In this document: one piece after another, positions 7,948-15,545 of the stretch
Layout: each line of letters opens with the position of its first letter
Numbering within the stretch: position 1 is the stretch's first letter
NCBI GenBank assembly: GCA_015068055.1
Contig: SVLG01000014.1
Location: forward strand, 1-34,622
Direction: 5' to 3'
DNA from: Oscillospiraceae bacterium
GTDB lineage: Bacteria > Bacillota_A > Clostridia > Oscillospirales > Oscillospiraceae
DNA: 34,622 nucleotides
Translations under genes and position numbers: made by a program
Notes under the pieces: model-generated
The model's input: only the letters and a program-made list of their open reading frames with translations
Told to the model about the DNA's origin: nothing
Databases searched by the model: none

Positions 7948-7966
7948 GATTAATCGAGTATGTCAA
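7938..7966 (-). promoter_or_regulatory. Promoter of the SufC/SufB-like operon
   Basis: On the minus strand a perfect TTGACA (7961-7966) is followed after 17 nt by TAACAT (7938-7943); an alternative -10, TATAAC, lies 2 nt nearer. The -10 region overlaps that of the plus-strand promoter at 7919-7947. An AT-rich stretch between the elements (ATACTCGATTAATC) could be an Rrf2/IscR-type half-site, but this is weak. Confidence 0.65.
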
Positions 7967-8031
7967 GCCTTTTTAAATCGCCCCGGAATGGCATAATCTG
8001 GCTTTCACCCGCAAGTTCGGAGGATTCCTTC

Positions 8032-8868
8032 ATGCGCAGAAGAAAAAGACGCGGAAAGGCGTTCAAAAGACTTATACTTTTCCTGATCATGGTGCCGGCA
8101 GCGGTATGGCTGCTGGTGCGCGTCAGCGTGCGCAGTGACACCACGGTGGAGTATGCGCCCGTGGATACCAGCGTCTCCATACAGACGGGTACGGATGCGG
8201 CCCCCATGCCCACGGCCGAGGTAATCTGGACCTATCCCGAGGGCTATGTAGATCTTTCCGACCTGCCCGAGGTGGATCTGAGTACCTGGCAGTTTACGCT
8301 GGTGAATGCGTTGGATCCGGAGAACTACATCCGCGACAGCTTTGTGCCCCAGCTTGCCAATGTGGAGGGCTTTCAGGTCCGCGTGGATGTGGACGGCCCC
8401 CTGCAGGAGTTCCTTACCGCTGCCCGGAATGCGGGCTTCACGGTGAATATCTCCCGGGCCTATATGTCCTATTATGAGATATCCTATAAATTTAACGGCG
8501 TGGCCAGCGGTCTTGCGGACGGCCAGGGCATGGACTATGCCGCCGCCGTGGAAGAAGCCAAGACGATTACCCACTATCCCGGCACCGACGAGCACCAGCT
8601 GGGCGTGGCGGTAAACTTTGTGGACGGTGAGGGCAACTGGCAGGCCAGTTCCCCGGCCATGAAGTGGATGGCGGAGCACTGCCATGAGTACGGCTTCATC
8701 CTCCGCTACCCTATGGGCTGCAGCGAGGATACCGGCTGGGAGTACACCCCCAACCAGTTCCGCTATGTGGGCAAGGAAGCCGCCGCCTATATCATGGAAA
8801 AGGGCATCTGTCTGGAGGAATTTCTGGACGCCTATGCCCGGGCGAAGGAGCAGCAGATGAATGAGTAA
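8032..8868 (+). CDS. VanY-fold (M15B D,D-carboxypeptidase family) membrane-anchored protein, catalytic site lost
   Basis: Protein of 278 residues. A basic N-terminus and one membrane helix (about 13-33) are followed by a short linker and a VanY-type domain outside the cell. The fold is recognisable from the PGTxEHQxGxAV segment (about 183-194), YGFILRYP, and xPxxFRYVGKEAA near the end. However, key positions differ: of the usual zinc ligands His188 remains, the Asp is Asn195 and the second His is Gln242; the catalytic Glu position is Thr239. It is therefore probably a non-enzymatic peptidoglycan-binding or regulatory protein. The start at 8032 has a GGAGG site 9 nt upstream. It overlaps mnmE by 8 nt. 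Confidence 0.85.
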   Translation: MRRRKRRGKAFKRLILFLIMVPAAVWLLVRVSVRSDTTVEYAPVDTSVSIQTGTDAAPMPTAEVIWTYPEGYVDLSDLPEVDLSTWQFTLVNALDPENYIRDSFVPQLANVEGFQVRVDVDGPLQEFLTAARNAGFTVNISRAYMSYYEISYKFNGVASGLADGQGMDYAAAVEEAKTITHYPGTDEHQLGVAVNFVDGEGNWQASSPAMKWMAEHCHEYGFILRYPMGCSEDTGWEYTPNQFRYVGKEAAAYIMEKGICLEEFLDAYARAKEQQMNE

Positions 8869-10237
8869 CTCTTACCAGGATACCATCGCCGCCGTTGCCA
8901 CCGGCGGCGTTGTTTCTGCCGTGGGCATCCTGCGGCTTTCCGGGCCGGACACGCTGGCGATCGTGGATAAGGTATTCCGTCCGGCGTCGGGCCGGGCCAT
9001 GTCCCTTTCCGAGGACAGAAAGCTTCGCTACGGCGAGCTTCTGGACGAGAAGGGGCAGGTGCTGGATCTGGGGCTCTGCACCGTGTCCCGGGGACCGGGC
9101 AGCTACACCGGTGAGGACACGGCGGAGTTTCAGTGCCACGGTTCTCCCATGGTGCTGCGGGAGGGGCTGGCTGCCCTGTTTGCCGCCGGTGCCCGGCAGG
9201 CGGGCCCCGGTGAGTTTACCCGCCGGGCCTTTCTCAACGGGCGGCTGGATCTGACCGCCGCCGAGGCTGTGGCGGACATCATTGACGCCGAGACTCCCCA
9301 GGCCGTGCGCAACGCCGCCGGTCAGCTGGGCGGCGCCGTCTGCCGCCGGGTGGAGGGAGTATACAGCCGCCTCTCCGATGTCTGCGCCCACTTCCACGCG
9401 GTGCTGGACTACCCGGACGAGGACATTGAGGACTTCACTCTTGCGGCCTATGCCGAAAGCCTCCATGCTGCGGAGGCAGACCTCCGGGCCCTGCTGGATA
9501 CCCATCAGCGGGGACGCTTTCTGGATAAGGGCCTCCGCTGCGCCCTCATCGGCAAGCCCAACGCGGGCAAGTCCTCTCTGCTGAACGCCCTGCTGGGCTA
9601 TGAGCGGGCCATCGTCACTGCCATCCCCGGCACCACCCGGGACACCCTCTCCGAGCGGGTAAACCTGAACGGCGTGCTGCTGCAGCTTACCGACACCGCC
9701 GGCATCCGCGATACCGACGACACCGTGGAGGCCATGGGCGTGGAACGCAGCCGACAGGCCGCCGAGGGGGCAGAGCTTTGTCTCGCGGTATTTGACGGGA
9801 GCCGGACGTGGGAGGAGGCCGACGAGGCCATTGCGGCTCTGGCCGCCGCGTCCGGCTGTGCCGTGGCGCTCATCAATAAATGTGATCTTCCCCAGAAGCT
9901 GGAGCGGGAAAAGCTCGCCGGGTTTGACCGCATCCTCTGCGTTTCTGCCCTCCGGGGCGAGGGACTGGAGGCGCTGGGCGAGACGGTGGCGGAGCTTTTT
10001 CCCCTGCCCACGGCCGCCGTCGGCGAGATCCTCACCAACGCCCGCCAGGCAGAGGCTGCGCAGCGTGCCCTGGAGGCCATGCATGCCGCCCGGACCGCTA
10101 TGGAGCGGGGCTTCACCCCCGATGCGGTCCTTACCAGCGTGGAGGAAGCCATGGAGGCCCTGGCCGAGCTGACGGGCCGACGTGTCCGCGAGGACGTGAC
10201 CAACCGGATTTTTGCCCGTTTTTGTGTGGGAAAGTGA
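8861..10237 (+). CDS. mnmE: tRNA uridine-5-carboxymethylaminomethyl modification GTPase MnmE
   Basis: Protein of 458 residues, full length for MnmE. With MnmG it modifies the wobble U34 of certain tRNAs. It has the N-terminal folate-binding domain (GPGSYTGED, FTRRAFLNG), a helical domain, and an inserted G domain with GKPNAGKSS (about 229-237), TTRDT, DTAGIRDT and NKCDL. It ends in FCVGK, a conservative form of the family FCIGK end whose Cys is needed for activity. The start lies inside the last codons of the VanY-like gene (8-nt overlap), so translation is coupled. mnmG is not in this window; the usual rnpA-yidC-jag-mnmE context is also absent. Confidence 0.97.
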   Translation: MSNSYQDTIAAVATGGVVSAVGILRLSGPDTLAIVDKVFRPASGRAMSLSEDRKLRYGELLDEKGQVLDLGLCTVSRGPGSYTGEDTAEFQCHGSPMVLREGLAALFAAGARQAGPGEFTRRAFLNGRLDLTAAEAVADIIDAETPQAVRNAAGQLGGAVCRRVEGVYSRLSDVCAHFHAVLDYPDEDIEDFTLAAYAESLHAAEADLRALLDTHQRGRFLDKGLRCALIGKPNAGKSSLLNALLGYERAIVTAIPGTTRDTLSERVNLNGVLLQLTDTAGIRDTDDTVEAMGVERSRQAAEGAELCLAVFDGSRTWEEADEAIAALAAASGCAVALINKCDLPQKLEREKLAGFDRILCVSALRGEGLEALGETVAELFPLPTAAVGEILTNARQAEAAQRALEAMHAARTAMERGFTPDAVLTSVEEAMEALAELTGRRVREDVTNRIFARFCVGK

Positions 10238-10257
10238 GTTTTTAGGCAATATTCCTG

Positions 10258-10286
10258 TTGTTTTGCCCGTACAAACGTGCTATAAT
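10258..10286 (+). promoter_or_regulatory. Promoter of ppdK
   Basis: TTGTTT (10258-10263), a 17-nt spacer and perfect TATAAT (10281-10286) with an extended TGC in front. A TAGGAGGAAG ribosome site lies just before the start codon at 10324. The near-consensus elements fit a highly expressed gene. Confidence 0.85.
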
Positions 10287-10323
10287 GCACGCTCAGAATG
10301 ATATTTCATTAGGAGGAAGATAT

Positions 10324-12954
10324 ATGAGTAAAAAGTACGTGTACCTTTTCAGCGAAGGCAATGCCGGTATGCGTGAGCTTCTGGGCGGCAAGGGAGCCAA
10401 CCTTGCCGAGATGACCAACATTGGTCTGCCTGTTCCCCAGGGCTTTACCATCAGCACCGAAGCCTGCACCCAGTTCTATGAGGACGGCCGTAAGATCAAC
10501 GACGAGATCATGGCCGAAATCATGGAGAACATTGAGAAGATGGAAGCCATCACCGGCAAGAAGTTCGGCGATCTCGAGAACCCCCTGCTGGTTTCCGTCC
10601 GCTCCGGCGCCCGCGCTTCCATGCCCGGCATGATGGACACCATCCTGAACCTGGGCCTCAATGAGGACGTGGTCAATGTTATGGCCAAGAAGTCCAACAA
10701 CCCCCGCTGGGCCTGGGACTGCTACCGCCGCTTCATCCAGATGTACTCCGACGTGGTTATGGAAGTGGGCAAGAAGTACTTCGAGCAGCTCATCGATGCC
10801 ATGAAGGAAGAGAAGGGTGTTACCCTGGACGTGGACCTCACCGCGGAGGATCTGCAGAAGCTGGCCGGCCAGTTCAAGGCTGAGTACAAGGCCAAGATCG
10901 GCGAGGACTTCCCCGCCGACCCCAAGGAGCAGCTCATGGGCGCCATCAAGGCCGTGTTCCGTTCCTGGGACAACCCCCGCGCCAATGTCTACCGTCGTGA
11001 CAACGACATTCCCTACAGCTGGGGCACTGCCGTCAACGTGCAGATGATGGCCTTCGGCAACATGGGCGACGACTGCGGCACCGGCGTGGCCTTCACCCGT
11101 GACCCCGCCACCGGCGAGAAGAAGCTCATGGGCGAGTTCCTGACCAATGCGCAGGGCGAGGACGTGGTCGCCGGCGTGCGTACCCCCATGCCCATCGCTC
11201 AGATGGCCGAGAAGTTCCCCGCTGCCTTCGAGCAGTTCCAGCAGGTTTGCAAGACGCTGGAGGACCACTACCGCGACATGCAGGACATGGAGTTCACCGT
11301 GGAAAACGGCAAGCTCTACATGCTCCAGACCCGTAACGGCAAGCGTACCGCTCAGGCCGCGCTGAAGATCGCCTGCGATCTGGTGGACGAGGGCATGATC
11401 GATGAGAAGCAGGCCGTTCTGATGATCGATCCCAGAAACCTGGACACCCTGCTGCATCCCCAGTTCGATGCCAAGGCTCTGGCCGAGGCCAACCCCGTGG
11501 GCAAGGGTCTGGGCGCTTCCCCCGGCGCTGCCTGCGGCAAGATCGTCTTCACCGCAGAGGACGCCGTCGCCTGGAAAGAGCGCGGCGAGAAGGTCGTTCT
11601 CGTTCGTCTGGAGACCTCTCCCGAGGACATCACCGGCATGAAGGCCGCTCAGGGCATCCTGACCGTCCGCGGCGGCATGACCTCTCACGCTGCCGTTGTG
11701 GCCCGCGGCATGGGCACCTGCTGCGTCTCCGGCTGCGGCGAGATCGCCATGGACGAGGAGAACAAGAAGTTTACCCTTGCCGGCAAAACCTATCACGAAG
11801 GCGACTTCATCTCCATCGACGGCTCCACCGGTAAGATCTACGACGGCATTATTCCCACCGTGGACGCCACCATCTCCGGCTACTTCGGCCGCATCATGGG
11901 CTGGGCTGACCAGTTCCGTTCCCTGAAGGTCCGCACCAATGCCGACACCCCCCGCGATGCCAGCAAGGCCCGCGAGCTGGGTGCCGAGGGCATCGGTCTG
12001 ACCCGTACCGAGCATATGTTCTTTGAGGCTGACCGTATCGCCGCCTTCCGCGAGATGATCTGCTCCGACACCGCTGCCGAGCGCGAAGCCGCCCTGCAGA
12101 AGATCCTGCCTTATCAGCAGAGCGACTTTGAGGGCATCTACGTGGCTCTCGAGGGCACTCCTGTTACCATCCGCTTCCTGGATCCCCCGCTGCATGAGTT
12201 CGTCCCCAACACCGAGGAGGAGATCGAACTGCTGGCCAAGACCCAGGGTAAGAGCGTGGAGGCCATCAAGAACATCATCACCGGTCTCCATGAGTTCAAC
12301 CCCATGATGGGCCACCGCGGCTGCCGTCTCTGCGTTACCTATCCCGAGATCGCCAAGATGCAGACCCAGGCCGTCATCCGCGCCGCCATCAATGTTCAGA
12401 AGGCTCACCCCGAATGGGTTGTCAAGCCCGAGATCATGATCCCCCTGACCTGCGAGGTCAAGGAGTTCAAGTTCGTCAAGAAGATCGTTGTGGAGACCGC
12501 TGAGGCCGAGATCGCCGCCGCCGGCGTGAAGCTGGCATACGAGGTCGGCACCATGATCGAGATCCCCCGCGCCTGCCTGACCGCCGACGAGATCGCCGCC
12601 GAGGCCGACTTCTTCTGCTTCGGCACCAACGACCTGACCCAGATGACTTACGGCTTCTCCCGTGACGACGCCGGCAAGTTCCTCAACGCCTACTACGACA
12701 CCAAGATCCTTGAGAACGATCCCTTCGCCCGTCTCGACCAGAGCGGCGTTGGCAAGCTCATGGAAATGACCATCAAGCTGGGCAAGCCCGCCAACGAGCA
12801 TCTGCACGTGGGCATCTGCGGCGAGCACGGCGGCGACCCCACCAGCGTGGAGTTCTGCCACAAGATCGGCCTGGACTACGTGTCCTGCAGCCCCTTCCGT
12901 GTGCCCATCGCTCGTCTGGCTGCCGCTCAGGCCCAGATCAAGTATCCTCGTTAA
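10324..12954 (+). CDS. ppdK: Pyruvate, phosphate dikinase
   Basis: Protein of 876 residues, the family length. It interconverts pyruvate + ATP + Pi and PEP + AMP + PPi; in anaerobic Clostridia it is commonly a glycolytic or gluconeogenic enzyme. The N-terminal ATP-grasp domain starts with the typical FSEGNAG...LLGGKGANLAEM region. The swivelling domain has the phospho-acceptor His455 in GGMTSHAAVVARG. The PEP/pyruvate barrel has GLxRTEHMFF, the GHRGCRL motif and the catalytic Cys near 832 in GICGEHGGD. The start at 10324 is set by the ribosome site; an upstream in-frame ATG lies inside the promoter. Codon choice is strongly biased to C-ending codons, as expected for an abundant protein. A hairpin follows the stop. 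Confidence 0.98.
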   Translation: MSKKYVYLFSEGNAGMRELLGGKGANLAEMTNIGLPVPQGFTISTEACTQFYEDGRKINDEIMAEIMENIEKMEAITGKKFGDLENPLLVSVRSGARASMPGMMDTILNLGLNEDVVNVMAKKSNNPRWAWDCYRRFIQMYSDVVMEVGKKYFEQLIDAMKEEKGVTLDVDLTAEDLQKLAGQFKAEYKAKIGEDFPADPKEQLMGAIKAVFRSWDNPRANVYRRDNDIPYSWGTAVNVQMMAFGNMGDDCGTGVAFTRDPATGEKKLMGEFLTNAQGEDVVAGVRTPMPIAQMAEKFPAAFEQFQQVCKTLEDHYRDMQDMEFTVENGKLYMLQTRNGKRTAQAALKIACDLVDEGMIDEKQAVLMIDPRNLDTLLHPQFDAKALAEANPVGKGLGASPGAACGKIVFTAEDAVAWKERGEKVVLVRLETSPEDITGMKAAQGILTVRGGMTSHAAVVARGMGTCCVSGCGEIAMDEENKKFTLAGKTYHEGDFISIDGSTGKIYDGIIPTVDATISGYFGRIMGWADQFRSLKVRTNADTPRDASKARELGAEGIGLTRTEHMFFEADRIAAFREMICSDTAAEREAALQKILPYQQSDFEGIYVALEGTPVTIRFLDPPLHEFVPNTEEEIELLAKTQGKSVEAIKNIITGLHEFNPMMGHRGCRLCVTYPEIAKMQTQAVIRAAINVQKAHPEWVVKPEIMIPLTCEVKEFKFVKKIVVETAEAEIAAAGVKLAYEVGTMIEIPRACLTADEIAAEADFFCFGTNDLTQMTYGFSRDDAGKFLNAYYDTKILENDPFARLDQSGVGKLMEMTIKLGKPANEHLHVGICGEHGGDPTSVEFCHKIGLDYVSCSPFRVPIARLAAAQAQIKYPR

Positions 12955-12963
12955 ATGTTTTTT

Positions 12964-12994
12964 GCGGCACACTTCCCCTGCGGAAGTGTGCCGC
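12964..12994 (+). terminator. Hairpin after ppdK, probable (partial) terminator
   Basis: A perfect 13-bp stem (12964-12976 with 12982-12994) with a 5-nt loop starts 10 nt after the ppdK stop. It is followed only by CATTATT, so termination may be partial and the glyoxalase gene may be co-transcribed at a lower level. Confidence 0.6.
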
Positions 12995-13015
12995 CATTAT
13001 TAAGGAGGAATGACC

Positions 13016-13384
13016 ATGCAGTTTAAAATGATCCACGAAAACTACAACGTCCGGGATCTGGGCGTATCGCTGGCCTTCTACGAAAAGGCGCTGGGCCTTA
13101 CCGAACGCCGCCGCAAGGAGGCCGCCGACGGCTCCTACGTTATTGTATTCATCGGAAGTGACAGCACGGACTTTGAGCTGGAGCTTACCTGGCTCCGGGA
13201 CCACCCGGAGGCCTATGACATTGGCGAAGCCGAGTTCCACCTGGCCTTCCGCACCGATGACTTTGCCGCCGCCCATACCCTTCATGAGGCGATGGGCTGC
13301 ATCTGCTTTGAAAATCACGAAATGGGGCTCTACTTCATCCAGGATCCGGACGGTTACTGGCTGGAGATCCTCCCCGCGAGATAA
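13016..13384 (+). CDS. Glyoxalase I-type VOC-superfamily protein
   Basis: Protein of 122 residues, close to bacterial lactoylglutathione lyases. It shows the paired beta-alpha-beta-beta-beta layout and all four expected metal-ligand positions: His7 in the N-terminal strand, Glu in FELELTW, His in EFHLAFR and Glu in GYWLEILP. This fits methylglyoxal detoxification, although which thiol such anaerobes use is not visible here. The ATG at 13016 is chosen because AAGGAGG lies 7 nt upstream; the ATG at 13010 would be almost on top of that site. It lies 60 nt after ppdK across a hairpin. Confidence 0.87.
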   Translation: MQFKMIHENYNVRDLGVSLAFYEKALGLTERRRKEAADGSYVIVFIGSDSTDFELELTWLRDHPEAYDIGEAEFHLAFRTDDFAAAHTLHEAMGCICFENHEMGLYFIQDPDGYWLEILPAR

Positions 13385-13394
13385 GGAAAGTAAA

Positions 13395-13433
13395 AAGGGC
13401 CCGCCGACTGCAGCTGCAGTCGGCGGGTCCTTT
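13395..13433. terminator. Bidirectional terminator between the glyoxalase and regulator genes
   Basis: A perfect 26-bp palindrome (13401-13426) is extended by further pairs including one G-T wobble. A-rich sequence lies on the left and T-rich sequence on the right, so it can end transcripts from the glyoxalase gene on the plus strand and the PrpR-like gene on the minus strand. Confidence 0.85.
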
Positions 13434-13455
13434 TCCGTTTCGTCAGAGGGGTGGA

Positions 13456-15264
13456 TCATTCGGTGCTTTTTAACGGCTGACGGGAGGCTTTTTCGTCTTT
13501 CAGTATGCGCCACAAAGTGCTGCGGCTGATGTTCAGACGATTTGCGGTTTTTGTGGCGTTTTTCTTTTCCTCGTGGTATACACGCAAAATGATGTCTCTG
13601 GTGATTTCTTCCAGAGTTCGCTCCAGATCCAGTTTCTTTTCGCGGGGGTCCTCGGGCTGCATCAAATCCAGAGAAAGCACCTGCTGCACCTGCTCGTCGG
13701 AAATAAAGGAGGAGGTGGCCTGTGTCACGAGATCGCAAATTGTTTGTGCCAGCTGGTCAATGTTTCGTTCCCAGCGGTGGTTTTGCAGCGTGAGCATGGC
13801 CTCTCTGGTAAAGCCGACCACCCTTGTGCCCAGACGGACATTCACGGCGTTGATATAAAGGCCTGCCAGGGAGGGGATGTCCTCTCTGCGCTGTGAGAGG
13901 GGGAGAAGGACCAGACGCAGGCAGTGTATGGTTTCGCAAAGGTAAAGATAAAGATCCTTTTGAATTGAAAATCCGCAGTCCAGTGCGTAGGAAAAGTAAA
14001 GGCGGTTTGATCGCACGGCGCTGCTGCGCAGATAAAGCCAAAGCTGCCGCTGATATTCTGCCGGTGCGGCGTTGATGTGCCGGAAGTAGATGGACAAACC
14101 CAGAGAGCTGAGGGGGGAGTCATCGCTTTTCAGCAGAAACTCCCAGGCGGAAGCATCAAAAGCCTCTGCATCGATAAGGAGAAAAGAACTGTGTTTCTGC
14201 TTGCTCTGGGAATAAATGTAATGGGCGAAGCGGTCTGTGCCGGTGCCGATTTCCCCTTCGATGAGGACGGGGGCTGTGGTGGCTGCATAGCGTTTGCAGA
14301 GACTGCGCAGATCGGCGCCTGCCACGCTGTTGCCCAGATAGTATTCCAGCGGGTTGCTGTTGTCGAGCTCGCTGTCGGCAGAGAGGTAGCGGATGCCGCT
14401 TTTGTCAATGAGCTCATAATTGGCTTTTCTGGCGATGGAATATACGCAGTAATCCTCGCCGCCTGAATAAATAGCCCGGCCGCGGACGGTAAAGAGCTCA
14501 CCCTTGATGTGGAAGACGCGGGAGAGGCCGCCCTGGGCGATGACGGTGGAAAAGCGCTTCTGCAAAAAAGCGGTGACCGGCCCGGGGAGTTCCATCTCGG
14601 TGGAAAAAATCCGTTTTCCCGCTGCCGAGTAAACCTGGGTGGCCTCCCTGTCTGTGCGCAGAATATCGGAGAGCAGAGAGGCCTGCTTTCCCAGAACCCC
14701 GTAATGGCGGTAGAATTCCTTGACGCTGTCGATGGCGGCTTCCACGCTTTCAATACCGGATACGATTAAAAGGCCGTTCATGCCAAAGCCCTTTGCACAG
14801 TTTACCGAAATCATGTCCCCGGCGATGGTGCGTATGCCCTGCTCGCGCAGCTGCAGAAGCCGCTGTTCACATTCTTCGGCGCTGTGGATGGGGTGTACCT
14901 TGTAGTCGTATTGCATGATGTCCCGAAGCATGCTGGCCGGCTGCGTTACGCTGGAAAATCCGACCACAGCAAATTCTTCTCCGGTGCTCTGGGCCAGCCG
15001 GATTGTCCGCAGCACATCGTATACGGACGGAACGATGTCATAGGAAGGGATGTCCACATGACGGCGTATGGTTTCGGCGGTTCCGCCGCGGGAGATGATG
15101 GCGTCTATGCTCTTGTCCCGGTTTTCCAGAACAGCCTTCAGGCCGTCGTCCAGATTTCCCATATGAATGATCATTTCCACATCGCTGCGCTGTTCGGCGA
15201 TGTTGTTCATGAGGTGATACATCCCTTCGTAAGGGGGGATGCAGAGAAGGCGAAGTTTTTTCAT
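13456..15264 (-). CDS. PrpR-N domain transcription regulator with degenerate AAA+ module and Fis-type HTH
   Basis: Protein of 602 residues, likely the regulator of the divergent catabolic operon. Residues about 1-190 resemble the PrpR N-terminal effector domain. A PAS-like segment follows at about 195-290. Residues about 320-530 align with an NtrC-type AAA+ domain, but the Walker A Lys is replaced (GEIGTGTDR), the GAFTGA sigma-54 contact loop is missing and the Walker B acidic pair is gone (GLSIYFRHIN). The C-terminus has a Fis-like HTH (NATKTANRLNISRSTLWRIL). Known PrpR proteins sense pathway metabolites; this one probably acts without ATP hydrolysis or sigma-54. No -24/-12 promoter was seen in the intergenic region, which agrees. 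Confidence 0.9.
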   Translation of the reverse strand: MKKLRLLCIPPYEGMYHLMNNIAEQRSDVEMIIHMGNLDDGLKAVLENRDKSIDAIISRGGTAETIRRHVDIPSYDIVPSVYDVLRTIRLAQSTGEEFAVVGFSSVTQPASMLRDIMQYDYKVHPIHSAEECEQRLLQLREQGIRTIAGDMISVNCAKGFGMNGLLIVSGIESVEAAIDSVKEFYRHYGVLGKQASLLSDILRTDREATQVYSAAGKRIFSTEMELPGPVTAFLQKRFSTVIAQGGLSRVFHIKGELFTVRGRAIYSGGEDYCVYSIARKANYELIDKSGIRYLSADSELDNSNPLEYYLGNSVAGADLRSLCKRYAATTAPVLIEGEIGTGTDRFAHYIYSQSKQKHSSFLLIDAEAFDASAWEFLLKSDDSPLSSLGLSIYFRHINAAPAEYQRQLWLYLRSSAVRSNRLYFSYALDCGFSIQKDLYLYLCETIHCLRLVLLPLSQRREDIPSLAGLYINAVNVRLGTRVVGFTREAMLTLQNHRWERNIDQLAQTICDLVTQATSSFISDEQVQQVLSLDLMQPEDPREKKLDLERTLEEITRDIILRVYHEEKKNATKTANRLNISRSTLWRILKDEKASRQPLKSTE

Positions 15265-15545
15265 AATCGTCCTCGTCAGTTTTTTCTATAGAATAACAAA
15301 ACTGTTCATAAAAAAACAATAAAAAAATTAATATTGTCACTTCTGCACATGGGAGATAAATGTTTTGGTCAAAAGTGTATGATTTTTTATCACTTTTCCC
15401 AATGGTGTTTCAAATTAAAACGCTTTTTCTGCGTGGAATTCTTTCCAAACCACATCAATCTATATAGAATATTCTCAAAGAAATGCAGACGAAGAGAAGG
15501 GAACATGCCGAAAAGGCGCAACGGATTTAGGGGTGATAATTACGG
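15265..15545. promoter_or_regulatory. Divergent regulatory region between the regulator and the catabolic operon
   Basis: This is a 281-nt AT-rich gene-free stretch. It holds two short palindromes of similar core, TTCTATAGAA (15284-15293) and TCTATATAGA (15459-15468); a cre-like sequence ATTAAAACGCTTTTT (15414-15428, two mismatches to the CcpA consensus); and candidate promoters on both strands. For the minus strand the best guess is TTGTTT-17-TTATTC just upstream of the regulator. No sigma-54 type GG-N10-GC element was found. Confidence 0.5.
15442..15470 (+). promoter_or_regulatory. Candidate promoter of the catabolic operon
   Basis: TTTCCA (15442-15447), a 17-nt spacer and TAGAAT (15465-15470). 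The -10 overlaps the TCTATATAGA palindrome, and the cre-like site lies just upstream of the -35. The match is moderate, as expected for a promoter needing an activator. Confidence 0.45.

Noticed and set aside
7870..8031. Riboswitch or small RNA in the suf-like/VanY-like intergenic region
   Set aside because: Only promoters and ribosome sites are recognisable; no conserved aptamer core is seen.
8792..10249. A 485-codon minus-strand frame opposite mnmE
   Set aside because: Antisense shadow of mnmE; no ribosome site or motif.
10309..12972. An 887-codon open frame on the minus strand opposite ppdK
   Set aside because: It is the mirror of a highly biased GC-rich gene; its His/Gly/Ala-rich peptide has no motif, and ppdK is certain on the other strand.
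15265..15545. Sigma-54 (-24/-12) promoter for the operon
   Set aside because: No GG-N10-GC element was found; TGGAATTCTTTCC was considered but lacks the GC at -12.
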